Assembly: GCA_003313425.1 (NCBI GenBank)
Contig: NHZP01000046.1
Location: 1 to 64,000, forward strand
Direction: 5' to 3'
Source: Pseudopyrenochaeta lycopersici
Lineage: Eukaryota; Ascomycota; Dothideomycetes; Pleosporales; Pseudopyrenochaetaceae
Length of the DNA: 64,000 nucleotides
Shown here: positions 37,909-50,152 of the stretch, in pieces
Layout of the letters: each line of letters starts with the position of its first letter
Numbering within the stretch: the first letter of the stretch is position 1
Translations under genes and position numbers: made by a program
Notes under the pieces: generated by a model
The model's input: only the letters and a program-made list of their open reading frames with translations
Database searches by the model: none
Told to the model about the DNA's origin: nothing

Positions 37909-38145
37909 GTGCTTGTCCCTAGTTTCAAGGCTAACGAAGATAATTACTGTTTTAGAGCCGACTATATTACTAAGGAGGAACCACTAAGTCACGCAAAGGA
38001 CTACAAGGAGAAATGGCTTATCGAGGGCTATGTGCTCAGCTTTGACGGGAAGAAATTTAGATACCTGGATGTCGTAGTTAACATTAAGAAGTTTAAGGGT
38101 GCCAGAGAAATCCAGAGACTTGCATTAAGACTGCCCCTATATTAA
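37909..38145 (+). pseudogene. Gene fragment resembling the N-terminal region of fungal AAA ATPases
   Basis: 78 codons, with text GYVLSFDGKKFRYLDVVVNI and KKFKGAREIQRLALR. The pattern G-K-K-F…I-x-x-F-x-G-x-R-x-I-x-x-L is reminiscent of the region preceding the AAA domain in fungal AAA proteins. No Walker motif is present. Assignment is from memory of the family and tentative. Confidence 0.35.
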
Positions 38146-38146
38146 A

Positions 38147-38254
38147 ACAATCAAAGCGGTTAACAACTTGGGCCTTCTCTACGCGAAGCTGGGACGGCTT
38201 AACAAGGCGGAGGAGATCAGTTTCTTTGGCTGGGCCTCAGGAAGGAAGTCCTGA
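38147..38254 (+). pseudogene. TPR-repeat gene fragment
   Basis: TIKAVNNLGLLYAKLGRLNK followed by AEE matches the kinesin-light-chain type tetratricopeptide consensus for one helix pair, then runs into a stop. Similar to the fragment at 53122. Confidence 0.5.
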
Positions 38255-39465
38255 TCGATAAATTAAACTTCGCATTAATCTTCTTTAGCGCCTCGTGGAA
38301 TTGTAGGTAATAATTAATATCGACCTAGTTTCGGAATCTGCGTGTTTAGTGCGACCTGTGGATAAGATAATGCGCCTTGCCTTGCACGATGTTTAGTGGA
38401 GCGAAGGGGAACCTTCGGAAACAAATGCCGCGCCACCAACTTCTAAACACTCGCCGCACTGCGCAGCTAGGATGTCCCAACGATACTTGTTAAAATAAGG
38501 AGTGTTAAACGAGCGTAAGCCGTGAATCTTTAGCGGTCACTCGTCTACATGCCGTCCTTAAAATGCAGTCAGCCCAGCCTGCTCCTGTTCATGCCTGTAT
38601 TTTCTCTACTCATCCAACCGACGACAATTCAATCATTGCCATTTTCATGATGGAAATCTAAGCCGAAGCCAACGCCAAGCATCTGTACCAGGTATCTCCT
38701 ATAACTCTTAGCTTTAAGTCTAGCGCTCACTCCTCTTGACAGCTTAACTCTCAACAATTTAACACGGCGCTATATAATGCCCTGCTTTCCATTAATGCGA
38801 GCCGTGGCACGAGGAGGGAAATTAAAACGTCGCAGAACCCAGGCGAGCTTGTTGAATTATAAGTAAGCAAGCCAACTATAGTGCAAGCTTACATTTATGC
38901 CAACAAGAAGCTAAAGGTTGAACATAATAACCAAATCAAACCAGGAATATACCTCGCTTCTCAACCAGAGTGTAGCCACAATCTTAACTATGTAAGCAAT
39001 ACATAGCCCTATTAGGCCGATGCCAAACATTACAGCTAGAATCGTTTCCCAGCGGTACTTGTGTTGGGAATTTCAGCTTTAAATGTGTACCCTTCATGAC
39101 GACATGGGTTAACATCAAGCTGAGCGCGAGGCAGGCCTTGGAAGGATTGGGGGCATAGGAGCGGGGCACTAAAGGTGAAGAGATATCGTAGAAGATGAGG
39201 GGGTTGGAATCTGTCATTGTCTGAGGTCGTGGCAATGGCGATAGCGCATCCTCGAGGGGCGTGGTGTTGCATAAATATCGGACGGAACTTTATTAGCCGC
39301 CGATCGCCAACATAATACATCGCGCATGCGTTAGGTAACGTTGTACACCAGTCAACCCAGGCATTGTATCTGATGTCCACGGCGCCTGGTTCGGCATGGC
39401 GTAAACTAGGCTCAGTCCCAACAGTCCCGGCCTACATTCGGCACCTCGGTCCCTCGGAGAGCGGC
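38255..39465. other. No gene supported
   Basis: Moderate GC, downstream of the HET gene. A 114-codon minus frame at 39036-39380 has no recognisable domain and was not accepted. Confidence 0.5.
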
Positions 39466-41574
39466 CTACCGAATGCGGAATGTCTCCACTCTCTGTCTTC
39501 CTCTTGCTGAACGTACCTCCGTCACTGCTTCACCAAGCATAATGTGGTTGTTCCGCACATATGTCTCCCCCAGGAACAGCCATTCAAGAGCAAGCTGTCG
39601 GAGCACAAAAGGATATTTGCCGCCAAAGAGAACAACTACAACATCACCAGGCCTCGTGACCATTGGACCCAGACCCAACATTCCAGACCGAGTGCGGTAT
39701 AACCTCCGGTTAAGTGAGTACACAACACAGCAATTCTCAAAACGAGAACGCCCCTGCGCACGGTTTGCGCCCTGGGAGTCACGTAGGAGGTCCGGATAGG
39801 CCTGCGGATCAAAGCCAGGCTCGCCCTCCACCCACTGGCATACGTCACACTTTGCTTGCCTCGTGAGGTGCTCCACTGCTTCGGATCTTGTCGTCGGAGC
39901 CCCATCGAACCCGATGTCGACCGCATTAGCCACACCACCTGCGAGCAGCGTTATGAAAAATGCTACGTCTAAGGCCTCGGCCCCAAACCCATATTGAAAA
40001 TAGGGTCTTGGGAAAATGGGCATTGTGAACAATTGGTCCCAGACGGTCTGGGGTGAGATTGTTCCACTAGCGCCTTGTGTGATAGTCTCGGAAACAGCAG
40101 CGACAACGTCGACCCGGAAGCCGTCAGCTTGCAAGATATTCGGTTCTTCGATTGACCTTTGCACCAACGGGTTGTCGTGCAAATGCGCAAAGTACGGATA
40201 ATGCCCTTTCGGCGGCACTCCGGCCAGGTACACATCCAAGACAAACGAAGAAGCGTTGCGAGGCTCGTAGAACTTGGGAACCCAAGTTGGAAACTCGTCC
40301 TGTCCGGTCGGGTCAGAGTGATGCTGTACGTGGGAGAGAGCATCCAAAATCCGAGGACCACTGCGGATGCAATATCTCGTAAAGTCGCGGTAGACGTCGC
40401 GCACGCTCTTGTCATAATCTGGCCTCAGTGCCCAATGTCGAAGGAACTTTCCATCAGGTCGCCGCTGGCCCTCCACGTTCTTTGCCAGCCAAATCAAGCC
40501 TCTCTGCATCAGTGCCAAGGTGGGATTTCTTTTGTTCCCTTCGAAAGTATTCACGCTCCCTAAGATCGGTTCTAGTCCCTCGTCGGTGCAGCCTAATAGC
40601 GCATAAATCCGATCTGCTGGATTTGTGGCCTTGAAGTTTCGAACCGACATGAGAACTCGCAACATCGGGCCGAGCGAACCAGTCGGTGCCAGTGGATTTG
40701 TTTGATCGTGTTCTTTTCCCTTCATAATTGCCATACCTTGCCACATTCTTAGGCCTGATACGACAGGAGTGAGACCTCGATACGCAAGGAGGAATGGTAC
40801 GACAGCAAGGAGCATGTCGAAATCAATCTCAAGGTCTTCGCATTTCGCAATGCAGTCTTTTGCGGCGGCAACTTCCTGGATGCACCAAACGCGCTCGAAG
40901 TACTCCTTCGTAAACAGCGCATCCAGTGCTCCGGAATCTTCCGGGTGCTCTTTCATGGCGTTTATGACAAGGCCGCCGCGGTGCAACCGTGCTGTCTGGG
41001 CCTGTTGTGGCGACTGGGGGCCCTGTGGAATGGTCACTTGCAGGACTGCGGCAGCTATCGCGAGTTTCTGAGCGAATTCGAACGCACGGCGGACCGTTGC
41101 ATCCTTTTGACCAAGCCAGATAATCACCCGTGACGCGTTATTATACACCGATCGCATATAAGATACCTGGCGGGATCGCTCGGCGTTGTCGTCCTGTCGG
41201 ATACAAATGGCGTCGATCCAGAGGATCCTGCGCTGGTGCGGTTGTCGTAAGGCTCGTAAGGCTTGCTCCAGATTTCTAGTGAGTTCCAGCTGCCCGTGTA
41301 TATTCCCTTGGTCGTCTGTACAAAGCAGGACGTTTTCGCTTTTCTCCCGCCCCCAGACATAGGACAGCGCTTCAAACGGAACATGAGGATGTTCTATATC
41401 CACATTTCGAAGGGTGCATAAAAACGGGTCGGCGCCCTCGCCAGGCCAGAGTTCGAGAAGTCGAGAGTACGCAGTTGCATTTCCGTTTGGATCTTGTGGA
41501 GGTAACGGCGCATAGATCAGGCTTTCCATTAAAGGCGCAGTGTGGAGTGAGCGTGGCGATCTTGTCTTCACCAA
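39466..41574 (-). CDS. HET-domain (heterokaryon incompatibility) protein
   Basis: Intact 702-residue frame without introns. HET domain blocks in order: VPFEALSYVWG (residues 65-75), RILWIDAICIRQDD (116-129), NASRVIIWLG (146-155), then RVWCIQEVAAAKD near 230 and YALLGCTDE near 335. HET proteins are mostly cytosolic factors in non-self recognition and programmed cell death in Pezizomycotina. The C-terminal half has no second domain recognised here. It starts at ATG 41574; a second Met at residue 16 is an alternative start. It is GC-normal and not RIPed, unlike its surroundings. A MITE lies 39 bp upstream of the ATG. Confidence 0.9.
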   Translation of the reverse strand: MVKTRSPRSLHTAPLMESLIYAPLPPQDPNGNATAYSRLLELWPGEGADPFLCTLRNVDIEHPHVPFEALSYVWGREKSENVLLCTDDQGNIHGQLELTRNLEQALRALRQPHQRRILWIDAICIRQDDNAERSRQVSYMRSVYNNASRVIIWLGQKDATVRRAFEFAQKLAIAAAVLQVTIPQGPQSPQQAQTARLHRGGLVINAMKEHPEDSGALDALFTKEYFERVWCIQEVAAAKDCIAKCEDLEIDFDMLLAVVPFLLAYRGLTPVVSGLRMWQGMAIMKGKEHDQTNPLAPTGSLGPMLRVLMSVRNFKATNPADRIYALLGCTDEGLEPILGSVNTFEGNKRNPTLALMQRGLIWLAKNVEGQRRPDGKFLRHWALRPDYDKSVRDVYRDFTRYCIRSGPRILDALSHVQHHSDPTGQDEFPTWVPKFYEPRNASSFVLDVYLAGVPPKGHYPYFAHLHDNPLVQRSIEEPNILQADGFRVDVVAAVSETITQGASGTISPQTVWDQLFTMPIFPRPYFQYGFGAEALDVAFFITLLAGGVANAVDIGFDGAPTTRSEAVEHLTRQAKCDVCQWVEGEPGFDPQAYPDLLRDSQGANRAQGRSRFENCCVVYSLNRRLYRTRSGMLGLGPMVTRPGDVVVVLFGGKYPFVLRQLALEWLFLGETYVRNNHIMLGEAVTEVRSARGRQRVETFRIR

Positions 41575-41612
41575 TACCTATATATCGTCGACGCAGGAGA
41601 GAGGTTGAAGAA

Positions 41613-41923
41613 TTAGGGCCTGTTCTCTTAACCGGAGGCTCCGGCTCCGGTTTGGCAGAAAAGTGGCAGAATCAAGCGCTCACGTGCCCAAACCGAAGGC
41701 TCCGGTTTCCAGCCAGAGAAAAAACCTCTGGTTTCAAACCGGAGCCTTGGCGGCTGAAAATAGTTAAAGCCTTACCCTTGATGGAAGGAATAGACGCTGG
41801 AAACTGGACCTCCGGTTTGCTTCTGACCGCCTTCAAATAAGGTAAGCGTATGTCTACGGAGCAGGCTCTAGGCCTAATGAAGCCTCAAACCGGTGCCTCC
41901 GGCGCGAAGAGAACAGGCCCTAA
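41613..41923. mobile_element. MITE with 17-bp perfect terminal inverted repeats
   Basis: Starts TTAGGGCCTGTTCTCTT and ends with its exact reverse complement (41907-41923), 311 bp, no coding capacity. The GGGCCTGTT terminus flanked by TTA/TAA resembles Tourist-like PIF/Harbinger MITEs, but TTA and TAA are not a direct duplication. Inside are several copies of CCGGAG/CTCCGG. Not RIPed, possibly because it is short. Confidence 0.75.
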
Positions 41924-42064
41924 GGCGGCAATCAAGTCTCCGAAGTGAGGCTGAAGCGGGGCATATTGACGTGTCTGCCAATCATTTTTTCTTTTACCGG
42001 TTTCACGTGGCCCACCAGCTCCGGCATACCGAAGTTCACCCCGTAACGCACCACCCCGCGTAAC

Positions 42065-42453
42065 TGTTACGATCCTGCTGAGCCCCTGTCCCAGTGGCCC
42101 CAACTGGACCTCACAAGTATTGGACCAACAACCGAGGTCACGTGACATGCTCAGTTGATCAGTCTGATCAGTGACACTGAGCACACCGAGCACACTAAGC
42201 AACATGCATAACCCCTATGTATATAGATGACCACAATAAACCCTTATAGCTTATTATATTTAACTTAATATTATACTCTATAGTATAGTAATAGTAATAC
42301 TAATTATTCTTAACCCTTAGTACTCTTTACAGAAGCGCCCTTTTACTATCTTAGTATTAAACCCCCCTTCTATCTAGTCCCTTACTCTATCCTAGAGAAC
42401 TAACCTTACATCTTATTAGCTATCCTTACTAATAGCTTTTAAGATTCTTTATA
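42065..42453 (+). repeat. E3 5' LTR
   Basis: 389 bp, TGTTACGATCC…CTTTATA; its left third is little mutated while the right two thirds match the other copies closely. Confidence 0.85.
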
Positions 42454-42656
42454 CTTTAAATACCCTTAAGATAAGTAACACTAAGATAGAAAACGTAGCC
42501 TACTATACTACTAGGCCAGGTAACGCTATCGCTAAACTAGACCTCTTCTATAGAGATTAATTTAAGCTCAAAAACTAGCTACTCTAGTTTAACCTATTCT
42601 TTAAGTTTAATGCGACTACTATAGACAACAATAACTAAGCAGTACTTATAATAAGC

Positions 42657-42848
42657 TGTCAGGCTATAGCGCTGCGGGCGCTAACAGCTGAGGTTCAAGG
42701 ACTGCAGGCCAAGAACTAAGCGCTGAGAGCCGCTGGCTGGCTACCAGTACGACATTAAGTACTATTCTACTCAGCTTGATCTGCACTTAGCAGATCATTG
42801 TTACCTTTTGGTTGTCTAGCGCAGTAGGAGTAGACCTGTGTCCTGACA
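42657..42848. mobile_element. 192-bp solo-LTR-like insertion in E3 gag
   Basis: Begins TGTCAGG and ends CCTGACA, flanked by the perfect 5-bp duplication TAAGC (42652-42656, 42849-42853). Its base composition is normal while surrounding E3 is RIPed, so it arrived after RIP or escaped it by being short. No other copy in this window. Confidence 0.75.
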
Positions 42849-42853
42849 TAAGC

Positions 42854-45800
42854 TATATAAGGGGCGAAGCTGCTAAATAGGTAAAGCCTTACCTAGTTAA
42901 GTACTTAGCTAAAGGAACTAAGCTAAAGGAGCTAATTAAGATATTTAAAGACACGAGAGAATTTAAGACACGTATGTAATAAGCGTTTAGACTGCTAAAC
43001 GAGACTACTATCGCAGAACACAAAATCTAGAATATGTAATAAACCTAGTCTGCAGCTAATTACGCTAATAAGTTTTTAGGGTACGCTAGACAAACTAACT
43101 AGAATAATAATACCCTAAAAACTATATATAAATAAGGCCTAAAAGCAGACGTTTAAACTAAACTAATACGCTCTAGTATAGGCGTTACTACGCTAGATAA
43201 CCTAATTAATAAAACTATCTAACTAGACGTAGAGCTCTATAAGCTCTATATATAACTTAGAGGATAACTACTAGGATAAATAAAAGAAGATAAGAAACCC
43301 TAGAGAGATTATTATAATAAGCTAAATAATAGTTACCTATAATACTAGTATTAACTATAGAGAGTGCCTAGATAGTATATATTAAGAGGCCCTAAAGTAA
43401 TACATCTAGATAACCTTAATAGAGGAAAGTTAGGTAAGAGTAAGAAGAAAAAAGAAATAACCTGCTTTAACTATAATAAAAAAGATTATATAGCTAAGGA
43501 CTATAAGAGTAAGAATAAGGTAACCCCCTAGATTAATATAATAGTTATAAAAGAAGAAAATAGTAATAATAAAATATAGGAAGTTATTATAACCTAAGAA
43601 GAAGAGGCTTAAGACATAGAGACGTTATAGCTACCTTCTCTAGAACTTACTAAAAAAAAGATTCTAAGAACCTAGTATAGTAATAAGAAAGAAGAGAGTA
43701 GTAGCTCCTTATCTCTAGTCTATAAAGATACTAAAGAAGACCTTAATAATACTATAGTACTCCTAACTAAGTATTAGAAAAGAGAGAACTTCTAGAACTA
43801 ATATTAACTAGGAACTCTAAAGCTATTAACGCCTATAGAAATAGAAAAGAATATTATAGAACTTAACTACTAACTATACGCGTAATATATGTATAAAGTA
43901 TAATATACTAACGCGTTAACCCTAGAAGAATAGGAAGTAGCTATAAAATAAGGAATAAGTATAATTATCTTAGCTAAATAAGTAATATAAGATATATTAT
44001 AAGAACACTATTATTACTTTAAATATTATATAAAAGTAATATAGAAATAAGTAGAAAAAGCTAAAGAAGTATAGTAACTTATAAGCGTTAAGGATATACT
44101 ATAGAAACTTTAATAAGCTAGATAAATATAGGCACTAGAACTCTTAGTAGTTAAGACCTCTAAATACACGCTATAATACTAAATAATACTACTATTAATA
44201 TAGGAAGACGCCTTCTACGTACCTAATACTTAGGACCTAGTATAACACAGGTACCTTTAAGTTAATTCCTATAGCAAAATCGTGCTTATAGACAGTAAGA
44301 AATAAGATATCTATACTTAGCTTAAATAATAAATATATTAGGAGGATAATAAAGAGAACGTTAACTCTAACTAGCTTCTTATAGAGGATAAAGCTAGAGA
44401 CTATTATAAGCGCGTAGAGGCAGCTTAAACCCTATATACTATACGCAAAGGACTATAGAAACTAGTACTAGACTACCTAATAGACCTACGTAATAAGTAA
44501 TATAGTATTATTTACTAGTCTTTCTATACTACAGACTTATACGTAATATATTATTTAAGTAAGACAGAATAAGGATACTTCTCTTACTTATTTTACTAAT
44601 ATAAATACTAATAGATTAATTATCCTAAAGTTAAATACAATAACTATTTATAAGATAAGAAGACTATCCTCTACTTTCTAGGAAATAATAACCCTATAGC
44701 TACTATAGTAATACAGCTAGTCTTTAATAGAGAGTATAATTAGTAGTAATAGTAAATATACCTTAACTCTAACTACCTTAAGTATAAAGACGTTAAGATA
44801 CTAAATAGGTATTAGGAAGAGCCTTTTTTAGAGTCGCGCCTACTAATAAGTAAGAATTATAAACTCTATACATAACAGGCGTATAAGGACTCTTTAAGCT
44901 AAATATTAAGCTTAATAGAAGCTAGATAAAGGTACTAGTAGATTCTAAAGTATAATAAAGCTATATTTCTACGTAAGCGATAGAATAAGCTAGCCTTATC
45001 CTATTATTAAAATTAGTACTATATCTATTAATAGTAGCTAATAGATAACTAATACTATTAGAGTCTGTAATTATATATAAAGTATAGAACGTGTAACTTA
45101 TTATCTAGAACTATAGAGAAATAATTAACCTAGACGTCTTTAGACTATTATAGTATAATATAATACTAAGACTCTTATAGTTAAGAGAATATAGTCTAGA
45201 TATAGATTAGAAAAGAAAAAAGTTCTTATTTAAATACTATAGAACAGACGTAACTATAAGCAAGCCTACGCTATAGCTAAGTACCTAAGTAGATAAGAAG
45301 ATAATAATTAGAATCCTTACTTTAAATAAGGATAACCTTAAGATATAAGAGTCTAACTTAGTAGGTACTAATAGGAGGCCCTTAGACTAATAAGCTAGAG
45401 TTAGAGAGTAAAGCGCAACTCTAGTAATCTCTAATAAGTATAAAGAATATAAGTTACTCTTTTAAGAAGAGATAACTATAAAAGTATTACCTAAATATTA
45501 ACTTTAGGATTATAAGATTATCTTATAGGAAAGAAAGTAACTAACTTTTAGCCTAATTTATAGTTTATTAGAAAAAGAACTTAGAACCCTACGCGAATAT
45601 ATTAAGATAAATTTAAAAAAAAGATTTATTAGGAAATTATAATTACTAGTAGGATACCTTATACTATTTATACTAAAAAAGAATAGAAAGTTAAGATTAT
45701 ACGTTAACTACTAAAAGCTTAATAATATTATAATAAAGAATTAATACTCTCTACTAAATATAGCAGAACTATAAGATTAACTAGCCTTTATAAAAGTCTT

Positions 45801-48210
45801 TATAGTATTAGACTTAAGAAAAGCGTATAACCTTATTTATATAAAAGAAGGTAAAGAATAAAAGACTACGTTTAGAACACGCTACAGCTACTATAAGTAT
45901 ATAGTAATACTCTTTAGTCTTACTAACGTACTAGCTATATACTAGGTACTTATTAATAATATATTAAGAGAACACCTAGATATATTTATTATTATATACC
46001 TTAATAATATCTTTATATACTTAGATAATCTATAAGAATACATTAAGTATATTAAAATAGTTCTTACTTACTTAAGAAGATTTAGTTTACTACTTAAACC
46101 TAAAAAATATAAGTTCTATAAGAAAGAAGTTAAATTTCTAAGATATATAGTAAGTATATATAGAGTAAAGATAAGTAAAGAAAAAATAAGAGTAGTAAAG
46201 GAATAGCCTAAACCTAAAATAGTTAAAGATATATAGTTATTTATAAGATTTATTAACTTTAACTAATAGTTTATTAAGGACTTCTCTAAAAAATCTATCT
46301 TACTTACTAAGCTTATAAGAAAAGAGATAAAATAGGAATAAAGAAATAAATAAAGAAAAGTATTCTAGATACTTAAAAAAGCCTATATTATACTACTAGT
46401 ATTAATTATATTCTAAATAGGAGAACTCTTATAGTTTAAAATAGACGCCTTAGACTTTATACTAGGTGTAATAGTAAAATAAGAACGTAATAGGAAATAG
46501 CACTTGATTACCTACTACTTAAGGAAATTTATAGACTCTAAGGAACGCTATAATATATATAATAAAGAGCTTATAGTAGTTATTAACGCCCTTAACTACT
46601 AGCAGATCTACGCAGAAAGTTACTTAGACCTTATAATATTTATAGATTATAAGAACCTAGTTAATTTTACTACTACTAAGACCTTAAATTAAAGATAAGT
46701 TAGATAGGCTAAAATATTAAGATAATATAAATTTAAGATTATATACACGCTAAGAAAGAATAATAGCAGAGCTAATACTCTTAGCCGCAGATTAGATATT
46801 ACAGAAATAAAAGTAATAATTAGTAATACTATCCTTTAAGTAAACTAGAATAGAAGCTTAAGACCTAATAAGTTATTAAATAACACTATAATAATTATAT
46901 CTAAAGTACCTAAAGAATTATAAGAAGTAATTATCTAATAACACTATAATAACCTAGTATATAGTTACTTAGGAATTAAAAGAATAATAGAACTAATATA
47001 GTAATACTACAGCTTTAAGAATATAAAGGCTAAAGTTAAACAGTTTATTAAAAAATACGCAGACTATTATAAGAATAAATATAGTACCTACGCACTCTAT
47101 AGAGAAATATAAGCTATAGAGCTACCTAATAAACCTTAGGTAGACATTTCTATAGACTTTATAATAAGGTTACTACTATCTAAAGATCCTATAATAAGAA
47201 TTAAGTATAACGCTATCTTTAATATAGTCTGCAGGTTTATAAAAGTAGTAGAAATAATACTATTTAAGAATAATTATAATATAGAATAACTAGCGTTTAT
47301 TATTCTAGAGAGACTAATATAATACTATAGTATACCTAAGTCTATTATAAGTAATAGAGATAAGCTCTTTATATCTAACTTCTAGTCTACATTAATAGCC
47401 GCGATAAGAATAAAAAGAAAATTATTAACAGCCTATTACCTATAAATAGACAGATAAATAGAAAGAATAAACAGAATAATAAAAACCTACCTAAGAATTT
47501 ATAGTAATTAATAATAAAATAATTAGGTCTTACTATTACTAATAGTATAACTAGCCTATAATAATAAATTATTAGAATTAACTAAGAAGATGCTATTCTT
47601 TACTAACTATAGGAGACACCCTAATCTCTTTATAAAATTATATCCTAGTAGAAAAGCTAAAGTAGCTATAAAAATAGCTAAAGAAATAAAGAAAGTATAT
47701 AAATAACTCTAAGAGAACCTTAAGAAAGTATAATATAATAGTATTTCTTACTAAAATAAGAAAAGAAAAATAGCACTTTAGCTAAAGAAGGGGGATAAAG
47801 TATACTTACTTACAAAAAATCTACGTAATAAGCGACTAAGTAAGAGACTTAATTATATTAAAGTTAGACTATTTTTAGTTAAAGGATAGAATAGACTAGT
47901 AAACTACACACTTAAGCTACTACTAGATATAAAGATCTACCTCTACTTCTATATCTCTAAGTTAGAACTAGCTAACCCTACTATACTATTATAGAAAATA
48001 TTCTAGTATAAACTAGAAGAAGAAAATAAGTTTAAAGTTAAGAAAATCTAAGGATACTAATAAAATAAAAGAGTTAATAACCTAGAACTAAGCTTTAGCT
48101 ACCTAGTTAAATAGAAAGAGTACCTAAGCGTAGAGAGTACGTAGGAACTACTAGAAAATCTAAGAAACTGTTAAGAAAAAATTAGAGAATACTAGGAAAG
48201 GAAAGAAAAG
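42854..48210 (+). pseudogene. E3 gag-pol remnant
   Basis: Heavily RIPed. RT: REYIKINLKKRFIRK near 45590, VLDLRKAYNLIYI near 45800-45840, TTFRTRYSYYKY, and the catalytic YLDD mutated to YLNN at 45997-46008. Integrase near 47140-47500: DISIDFIIRL, IISNRDKLFISNF, RINRIIKTYLR. Chromodomain near 48090-48170: SYLVKWKEYLSVESTWELL (stops read as Trp). Integrity is lost throughout. Confidence 0.75.
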
Positions 48211-48909
48211 AAAAAGAAGAAGTAAATAAACCTTAAGAAATATTAAGAGCTAGAAGAAACTATTAGACTTACTACTAGTAGCCTATTACTAACTAGGACC
48301 TCTTAGTACTTAAGAGAGAAGCCCTTAAACGCACCCTAAGTACTAGGTAATAAACTAAACCTAAGAGTATTAGAAGCGTTTTTAGGTAATAAGGCCTCTG
48401 CTACTTCTTACTCCTTAATATCTTATTCCTCTATAGCTATTACTTCCTCCGCGCGTTAATTAATTAAATCTATTTACTAACGTAACTACTCCTTACAAGC
48501 TTAAGCAACGCGCAGCTCTTCTAGAGCTTTTTTATGCGCCTTTATTATAACCTCTTATATATTCCTAGATTCTTTTATTTACTCCTAAAGCTTCGTCTTT
48601 TAATCTATTAATTATTTAAACTTAGACTCTGTAACTTGCATATTATAATATTACCTTTAACGTAGATACTTACTATATTTCTTAGAATAAACATAGACCT
48701 TACACACCTAATTATACTTTACGCACATCGCGCACTTTTAAACTATAGCTTCTCTAAAGGAGTTAATAAAATTATAGAGATATTAGTAATAAATAGTGCT
48801 AGACACTTATAGATATTTAGGCATAGCGAGACATTATACAGTAAGAAGTAAGAAACGCTCGCGTTATATAATAAGCACTAAGGACAGCGCTAGGACAGGA
48901 AGGGGATAG

Positions 48910-49298
48910 TGTTACAATCCTGCTAAGCCCCTATCCTAGTAGCCCTAACTAGACCTTATAAGTATTAGACTAACAACTAAAGTTACGTAACGTGCTTAGT
49001 TAATTAGTCTAATTAGTAACACTAAGTACACTAAGCACACTAAGTAATATATATAACCCCTATATATATAGATTACTATAATAAACTCTTATAGCTTATT
49101 ATATTTAACTTAATATTATACTCTACAGTATAGTAATAGTAATACTAAGTATTCTTAACCCTTAGTACTCTTTATAGAAGCGCTCTCTTACTGTCTTAGT
49201 ATTAAACCCCCCTTCTATCTAGTCCCTTACTCTATCCTAGAGAACTAACCTTACATCTTATTAGCTATCCTCACCGATAGCTTTTAAGATTCTTCACA
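48910..49298 (+). repeat. E3 3' LTR
   Basis: 389 bp, TGTTACAATCC…TTCTTCACA, followed by GTAAC. Its left part is more RIPed than the left LTR's. Confidence 0.85.
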
Positions 49299-49988
49299 GT
49301 AACGCACTACTTTTTACACCTAAATTTAGTAAAATAGACTAACTTTAAAGATTAATATCTTCTTAACTACTAATTAAAAAATTTTAGTTTTTTAAAATTC
49401 TTAATAAGAATATCTTAAAAATTAACTTTAGCATTTTAGATTTATTTAGTTAAATTATATAAGCAGTGTTTTTTAAATACTAGTAAAATTTAGCTTTTTA
49501 TATAAGCTATTTTTAGAAATTCTAAATAAGCTAAAATATTCTTATTTAGGTATATATTCTAAATTTAAAGTATAAAAAGTTATTATTTAACTAGATTTTA
49601 AAAAATTACTTATCTAAGGTTTCTTAGAGTCTATAAAAGTTAATTTTTTATATAGCTTAACTACTACTTAACTTTATAACTTTTATATTTTAAGTTTAGA
49701 ATATATACCTAAATAAGAATATTTTAGCTTATTTAGAATTTCTAAAAATAGCTTATATAAAAAGCTAAATTTTACTAGTATTTAAAAAACACTGCTTATA
49801 TAATTTAACTAAATAAATCTAAACTTCTAAAGTTAATCTTTAAGATATTTTTATTAAGAATTTTAAAAAACTAAAAAATTCTAATTAGTAGTTAAGAAGA
49901 TATTAATCTTTAAAGTTAGTCTATTTTACTAAATTTAGGTGTAAAAAGTGGTGCGTTACGCGGGGTGGTGCGTTACGGGGTGAACTTC

Positions 49989-50152
49989 AGTAGTCTAACT
50001 AAGGTTACCTACTTATAAACCGGACACACAAGGTAGCGGGACACTTTTATGTTTAAAACTCGAAAAATCGCTTCTTTATCGAGGAGCCGACTTCTTTATA
50101 TCGTCGTACGATTCTATAGCATCTACTTAATAAATACAATAGTTTATACCTG
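49989..50152. other. Short spacer, nothing recognised
   Basis: No gene or repeat match seen between the inverted-repeat element and the 240-bp repeat. Confidence 0.4.

Larger units (their letters stand above)
42065..49298 (+). mobile_element. E3: RIPed chromodomain Ty3/gypsy retrotransposon
   Basis: 7,234 bp with two 389-bp LTRs, flanked by the exact duplication GTAAC (42060-42064, 49299-49303). + strand order: gag, RT, RNase H, integrase, chromodomain. Different family from E1. Nested in the inverted-repeat element and itself carrying an insertion at 42657-42848. Confidence 0.9.
42031..49988. mobile_element. Near-palindromic long-inverted-repeat element split by E3
   Basis: Left tip 42031-42064 (GAAGTTCACCCCGTAACGC…) plus 49304 onward, and right arm ending 49988, form long inverted repeats: the first 34 bp match exactly and similarity continues into AT-rich arms meeting near 49630. 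Without E3 and one GTAAC the element is about 720 bp. No transposase and no clear flanking duplication. Likely a foldback or MITE-type element. Confidence 0.75.

Noticed and set aside
39036..39380. 114-codon minus frame downstream of the HET gene
   Set aside because: No recognisable domain and overlaps another frame; probably 3' flanking sequence.
39473..41133. Several + strand frames over the HET gene
   Set aside because: Antisense shadows of the intact 702-codon HET frame.
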